From: Planomonospora sp. ID67723
Lineage (GTDB): Bacteria > Actinomycetota > Actinomycetes > Streptosporangiales > Streptosporangiaceae
DNA length: 64,000 bases
NCBI RefSeq assembly: GCF_015711605.1
Contig: NZ_JABTEZ010000001.1
Coordinates: forward strand, 400,001 to 464,000
Direction of reading: 5' to 3'
The notes beneath the pieces are model-generated. The model did not search any database, was not told the DNA's origin, and saw only the letters and a list, made by a program, of their open reading frames with translations. Of this stretch, positions 60,413-64,000 are shown one piece after another (position 1 is the stretch's first letter; each line of letters opens with the position of its first letter). The translations under genes were made by a program, and so were the position numbers.

Positions 60413-61708
60413 ATGGCGGCCACACAGCCCGGACGGCCGACTGGACGGCACCGCCGTCCGGCCGAGCACCAAGCCACCTACGGCGAGGTCCTCGCCATCG
60501 ACGAGTTCCGCGCGCTCTGGGCCGGCCAGGCGCTCTCCCTGCTCGGCGACCAGCTCTCGCGCGTGGCCCTGTCCGTCCTGGTCTTCGAGCGGACCGAGTC
60601 CCCGCTGGCCACCGCCTCGGTCTACGCGCTGACCTACCTGCCGCCGATCATCGGCGGGCCGCTCCTGGCCGGCCTCGCCGACCGTTACGCCCGGCGCCGC
60701 GTCATGATCGTCTGTGATGTGCTCCGCGCCGTCATGGTCGCGCTCATGGCGGTCCCCGGCACCTCGTTCGCCATGCTGTGCGTGCTGGTCTTCTGCGTGG
60801 TGCTGCTCAGCGCGCCGTTCTCGGCCGCCCGGGCCGCGCTCCTGCCCGAGCTGCTCGAGGGCGACCGCTACGTCGCGGGATCGGCCCTGCAGAACATGAC
60901 CAACCAGGCGGCGCAGATGCTCGGCTTCGCCGTCGGCGGCGCCCTGATCATGGGGATGGGACCGTACCGCGCGCTGGCCCTGGACGCGGCCACCTTCATG
61001 GCCTCCGCGCTGATCCTGGTCTCGGGGGTACGGCGCCGCCCCGCGCCCATGCGCGGCGAGGCCAACCGCCCGTCGATGTGGACGATGACCCGGGCCGGGG
61101 CCAGGCTGGTCTTCGGCGACCCCCGGCTGCGGACCCTGGTGCTCTTCGCCTGGCTCTGCGGCTTCTACGTGCTCCCCGAGGGCATCGCGACCCCCTACGC
61201 CGCCACGCTGACCGACGACCCCCAGCAGATCTCGTTCGTCGCCGGTCTGCTGATGGGCGCCATGCCCACCGGGACGGTGGTGGGCGCCTTCCTCTTCAGC
61301 CGCTACGTCGGCCCCTCCAAGCGCCTGCGCGCCATGGGGTGGATGGCGATGCTGTCCTGCGCGCCGCTGGTCCTCTGCGCGATGCGACCGCCGCTCGCCG
61401 TGGTGCTGCTGCTCTGGTTCGTCTCGGGCGTCGGCGGTGCCTACCAGCTCGCCGCCAACGCCGCGTTCGTGCAGTGCGTGCCCGCCGAACGGCGCGGCCT
61501 GGCGTTCGGCCTCGTCCAGTCGGGCCTGCTGGCCGCTCAGGGGATCGGCATCCTCATCGGCGGCGCCGCCGCCGACGAGCTCGGTCCCGAGCCCGTGGTG
61601 GCCCTGGCCGGCGCGGCGGGCCTCTTCGTCGCCGCCACGCTGGCCTTGGTGTGGACCGAGTCCCGCAAGGAGATCATCGAGAGGGTTCGCGCGGGAGCGA
61701 CCGTCTGA
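60413..61708 (+). CDS. MFS transporter (12-helix, MFS_3-type)
   Basis: The 431-aa protein has about 12 membrane segments. The N-terminal cytoplasmic stretch is basic, followed by FRALWAGQALSLLGDQLSRVALSVLVFE, typical of MFS_3 exporters, and the loop motif GLADRYARRRVMI. The substrate is unknown. GGAG lies five bases before the ATG. Its stop is one base from that of the convergent PspC gene. Confidence 0.87.
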   Translation: MAATQPGRPTGRHRRPAEHQATYGEVLAIDEFRALWAGQALSLLGDQLSRVALSVLVFERTESPLATASVYALTYLPPIIGGPLLAGLADRYARRRVMIVCDVLRAVMVALMAVPGTSFAMLCVLVFCVVLLSAPFSAARAALLPELLEGDRYVAGSALQNMTNQAAQMLGFAVGGALIMGMGPYRALALDAATFMASALILVSGVRRRPAPMRGEANRPSMWTMTRAGARLVFGDPRLRTLVLFAWLCGFYVLPEGIATPYAATLTDDPQQISFVAGLLMGAMPTGTVVGAFLFSRYVGPSKRLRAMGWMAMLSCAPLVLCAMRPPLAVVLLLWFVSGVGGAYQLAANAAFVQCVPAERRGLAFGLVQSGLLAAQGIGILIGGAAADELGPEPVVALAGAAGLFVAATLALVWTESRKEIIERVRAGATV

Positions 61709-61709
61709 C

Positions 61710-62201
61710 TCACGCCTGCGGCTTGGGCTCGTCGCCGCCCTGCGGGGGCACCGGAGCCGCGTACTGCGGAGGCACCGGCGGGGTGTACTGCGGAGCCGGG
61801 TTCTGGTACGGCGGGTGCGCCGGCTCGTGGGGCGCGGGGTAGGCCGGGGCGTCGTGGTGACCGGTGGCCCTGGTCCAGCCCTGCTCGGCCTTGGACATCC
61901 CCTCGCGCCAGCCACGCTCGGCCTTGGCCCTGGCGTCCAGCCAGACCGGGTTGTCCTTGTTCTTCTCCAGCAGGTCCTGGAGGATCGACCGGTCCTTGTC
62001 CTCGTCGGGCAGGAGCAGCCAGCCGATCGCGTAGACGGCCACCCCGAGCCCGCCGAAGAAGCTGGCGATCGCGAGGGCCGCGCGGATGATGTTGGGGTCG
62101 ACCCCGATGTAGCGGCCGAGGCCCGAGGCCACACCCGCGATGATTCGCCCGTTCCTGGTCCGGCGGAGCTGCTTCACGCCCGAGAAGTCGTTTTCGTTCA
62201 T
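61710..62201 (-). CDS. PspC-domain membrane protein
   Basis: The 163-aa protein has an N-terminal PspC domain (about 8-68, RTRNGRIIAGVASGLGRYIGVDPNIIR followed by one or two membrane helices ending WLLLPDE). A soluble helix and a Pro/Gln/Tyr-rich C-terminus follow. PspC proteins sense or respond to membrane stress. CAGTCT lies six bases before the ATG, so it may be leaderless, although GGAGG is present 14 bases upstream. It is divergent from gcdH. Confidence 0.85.
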   Translation of the reverse strand: MNENDFSGVKQLRRTRNGRIIAGVASGLGRYIGVDPNIIRAALAIASFFGGLGVAVYAIGWLLLPDEDKDRSILQDLLEKNKDNPVWLDARAKAERGWREGMSKAEQGWTRATGHHDAPAYPAPHEPAHPPYQNPAPQYTPPVPPQYAAPVPPQGGDEPKPQA

Positions 62202-62310
62202 GTCTTCAGACTGCCCTCCGGAGTCTCCCCATCACATCGGGATTCCCCCTGGCCGTACCCTGACCTCCCCGCAATACCCTGGCAGGGTCACCACGGACGA
62301 GAGGAACCCC

Positions 62311-63468
62311 ATGGACGACCTCCTTCGCATCGACGACGCGCTCTCCGAGGAGCAGCGCCTCATCCGCGACACCGTCAAGGAGTTCGTCTCCGACCGGGTC
62401 CTCCCCCACATCGGCGACTGGTTCGAGGACGCCTCCTTCCCCGCCCGCGAGCTCGCCCCGGCCCTCGGCGAGCTGGGCGTGCTCGGCATGCACCTGGAGG
62501 GGTACGGCTGCGCGGGGCTGGACGCCGTCTCCTACGGCGTGGCCTGCCGGGAGCTGGAGGCCGGCGACTCCGGCCTGCGCTCGTTCGTCTCGGTCCAGGG
62601 CTCGCTGGCCATGTTCCCCATCTGGAAGTACGGCTCCGAAGAGCAGAAGCAGGAGTGGCTGCCCCGGATGGCCGCGGGTGAGGCGATCGGCTGCTTCGGC
62701 CTGACCGAGCCCGACCACGGCTCCGACCCCGCGGGCATGCGCACCCACGCCAAGCAGGACCCCTCCGGAGACTGGATCCTCAACGGCGCCAAGATGTGGA
62801 TCACCAACGGCTCGATCGCCGACGTCGCCGTGGTCTGGGCCCAGACCGAGGAGGGCATCCGCGGCTTCGTCGTCCCCACCGGCACGCCCGGCTTCTCCGC
62901 CCCCGAGATCCACAAGAAGATGTCCCTGCGCGCCTCGGTCACCTCGTCCCTCTACTTCGACGACGTCCGCCTGCCGGCGTCGGCCGTACTGCCCGGGGTT
63001 CAAGGCCTGAAGGGCCCGCTGTCGTGCCTGTCGGAGGCCCGCTTCGGCATTCTGTGGGGGGTCGTGGGCGCGGCCCGCGCCTGCCTGGAGTCCGCCGTCG
63101 ACTACTCCAGGAGCCGCGTGCAGTTCGACAGGCCCATCGGCGGTTTCCAGCTCACCCAGGAGAAGCTCGCCTGGATGTACGTCGGTCTCGGCCAGTCCCA
63201 GCTCACCGCGCTCCACCTGGGCCGTCTGAAGGACGCCGGAGCCATCACCCCGCGCCAGATCAGCTTCGGCAAGCTGGCCAACGTCCGCGCCGCCTTGGAC
63301 ATCGCCCGCCAGGCCCGCACGATCCTCGGCGGCAACGGCATCACGCTGGAGTATCCGGTGATCCGGCACATGAACAACCTGGAGTCCGTGCTCACCTACG
63401 AGGGCACACAGGAGATCCACACGCTGGTGCTCGGCGAGGCCCTCACCGGCATCCCCGCCTACCGCTGA
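62311..63468 (+). CDS. gcdH: Glutaryl-CoA dehydrogenase-type acyl-CoA dehydrogenase
   Basis: The 385-aa protein matches glutaryl-CoA dehydrogenase over its length. Features are LRSFVSVQGSLAMFPIWKYGSEEQK, GCFGLTEPDHGSDP, the catalytic Glu364 in LTYEGTQEIH, and ALDIARQARTILGGNGI. It should oxidise and decarboxylate glutaryl-CoA in lysine and tryptophan breakdown. GAGAGG is six bases before the ATG. Family assignment is strong; exact substrate would need assay. Confidence 0.88.
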   Translation: MDDLLRIDDALSEEQRLIRDTVKEFVSDRVLPHIGDWFEDASFPARELAPALGELGVLGMHLEGYGCAGLDAVSYGVACRELEAGDSGLRSFVSVQGSLAMFPIWKYGSEEQKQEWLPRMAAGEAIGCFGLTEPDHGSDPAGMRTHAKQDPSGDWILNGAKMWITNGSIADVAVVWAQTEEGIRGFVVPTGTPGFSAPEIHKKMSLRASVTSSLYFDDVRLPASAVLPGVQGLKGPLSCLSEARFGILWGVVGAARACLESAVDYSRSRVQFDRPIGGFQLTQEKLAWMYVGLGQSQLTALHLGRLKDAGAITPRQISFGKLANVRAALDIARQARTILGGNGITLEYPVIRHMNNLESVLTYEGTQEIHTLVLGEALTGIPAYR

Positions 63469-63487
63469 GAGGACGGCGCACCGCACG

Positions 63488-63514
63488 GATCCGCCCGCGG
63501 AACACGGGCGGATC
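63488..63514. terminator. Bidirectional hairpin between gcdH and the exonuclease gene
   Basis: GATCCGCCCG (63488-63497) pairs with CGGGCGGATC (63505-63514) across seven bases. It lies between two convergent genes. Confidence 0.7.
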
Positions 63515-63535
63515 GGCCGCCTGCCGTACGCCGTG

Positions 63536-64000
63536 CTACGGGTTGATCCGCCGCTGGCGGGCCTGCCGCTGCGGCAGGCCGCACGCCCGCCACTCGGGAG
63601 CGCGCGCCGCCCTGTCCAGCCGGTCCTCCCAGGAGGCCCCCCGGCTCAGGAAGGAACGGAACAGCTCCGCGGTGGCCCGCGCGTCGACCAGCGCCGCGTG
63701 GGCGTTCACCAGGGGGACCCCCGCACGCTCGCAGCAGGCGGCGAGCGTCCACTTGCCGTGGGGAAGGAACTCCGGTGCGAGCCTCTGGGTGCACAGGGTC
63801 TCCGTCACCCAGTGGCTGCCCGGGAGGGCTTTGAGGAAGCGCAGATCGAAGGAGGCGTTGTGCGCCACCAGGACACGCCCGGCGATACGCCCCCAGATCT
63901 CGTCCAGCACCTCGTCGATCACCGGTGCTCCCGCGACCATCGCGGGAGTGATGCCGTGGACGTGTACGGCCCCCGTGTCCCGGCGGGGGTCGATGAGCGA
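63536..64000 (-). CDS. DnaQ-type 3'-5' exonuclease, partial (5' end beyond the window)
   Basis: The last 154 codons of a minus-strand gene are visible and the frame continues out of the right edge. The fragment shows VHVHGIT, then VLVAHNASFDLRFL with the Exo II Asp, and NAHAALVDARATAEL with the Exo III His and Asp, as in DEDDh exonucleases. The Exo I motif would lie outside the window. It could be a stand-alone exonuclease or a polymerase-III-epsilon-like protein. Confidence 0.85.
   Translation of the reverse strand, partial: SLIDPRRDTGAVHVHGITPAMVAGAPVIDEVLDEIWGRIAGRVLVAHNASFDLRFLKALPGSHWVTETLCTQRLAPEFLPHGKWTLAACCERAGVPLVNAHAALVDARATAELFRSFLSRGASWEDRLDRAARAPEWRACGLPQRQARQRRINP

Overview
The window is high-GC actinobacterial chromosome. 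The 16S rRNA fragment at the left edge, a Streptomyces-like purF-purM-DUF3073-vdh-bldC order, and FadE5-, DUF3073- and BldC-type proteins point to Streptosporangiales, most likely a Streptosporangium relative. The genus is an inference. I see no insertion sequence, prophage, integrase or CRISPR array, so this is largely core chromosome with some lineage-specific accessory genes.

Layout. 1-1490: 5' half of a 16S gene (minus strand), its leader and promoter, and a 12-bp tandem repeat. 1.5-13 kb: oligopeptidase B and an aldo/keto reductase, a flippase/kinase-like membrane fusion, a secreted M28 aminopeptidase, a molybdopterin oxidoreductase and small enzymes. 13-18 kb: methyltransferase, a divergent Nramp-like transporter, and an FadE5-type acyl-CoA dehydrogenase behind a duplicated palindromic operator. 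17.9-22.0 kb: a tightly packed four-gene operon encoding an NrtR-like Nudix/winged-helix protein, a J-domain/pseudokinase fusion, a vWA protein and a divergent adenylosuccinate synthetase homologue. A promoter carrying two 13-bp palindromes precedes it. This is the best candidate here for a poorly described system. 22.2-26.2 kb: Dabb protein and a branched-chain 2-oxoacid dehydrogenase operon. 26.5-30.5 kb: purS, an RsbW-like kinase, purQ and purL.

30.6-38.5 kb: Uma2 nuclease; a membrane class III nucleotide cyclase next to a Crp/Fnr regulator (a likely cAMP maker/receptor pair); an MFS exporter; and a Tat-exported PhoX phosphatase with a PHO-box-like repeat. 38.7-46.3 kb: sterol-carrier-like protein, DUF4190 protein, purF, purM, DUF3073, valine dehydrogenase, a conserved protein and bldC. 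46.5-51.6 kb: TetR and LacI regulators, a lipoprotein amidase and a GH20 hexosaminidase. 51.7-54.6 kb: copZ with a CsoR-like operator, pyrD, and a GAF / GAF-ANTAR / STAS regulatory cluster. 54.8-64 kb: two PAP2 phosphatases, isochorismatase-like hydrolase, a tRNA Glu-Asp-Phe cluster with terminator, metallophosphoesterase, metallopeptidase, MFS exporter, PspC protein, glutaryl-CoA dehydrogenase and the start of a DnaQ-type exonuclease.

Three themes recur. De novo purine synthesis is spread over two loci (purSQL and purFM), and a PurA paralogue sits in an accessory operon. Branched-chain amino acid catabolism is represented by valine dehydrogenase, the oxoacid dehydrogenase and acyl-CoA dehydrogenases. 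Many genes have a -10-like TANNNT hexamer ending 6-7 nt before the start codon and no Shine-Dalgarno sequence, which suggests widespread leaderless mRNAs. All functions are assigned from sequence reading; no database search was possible.
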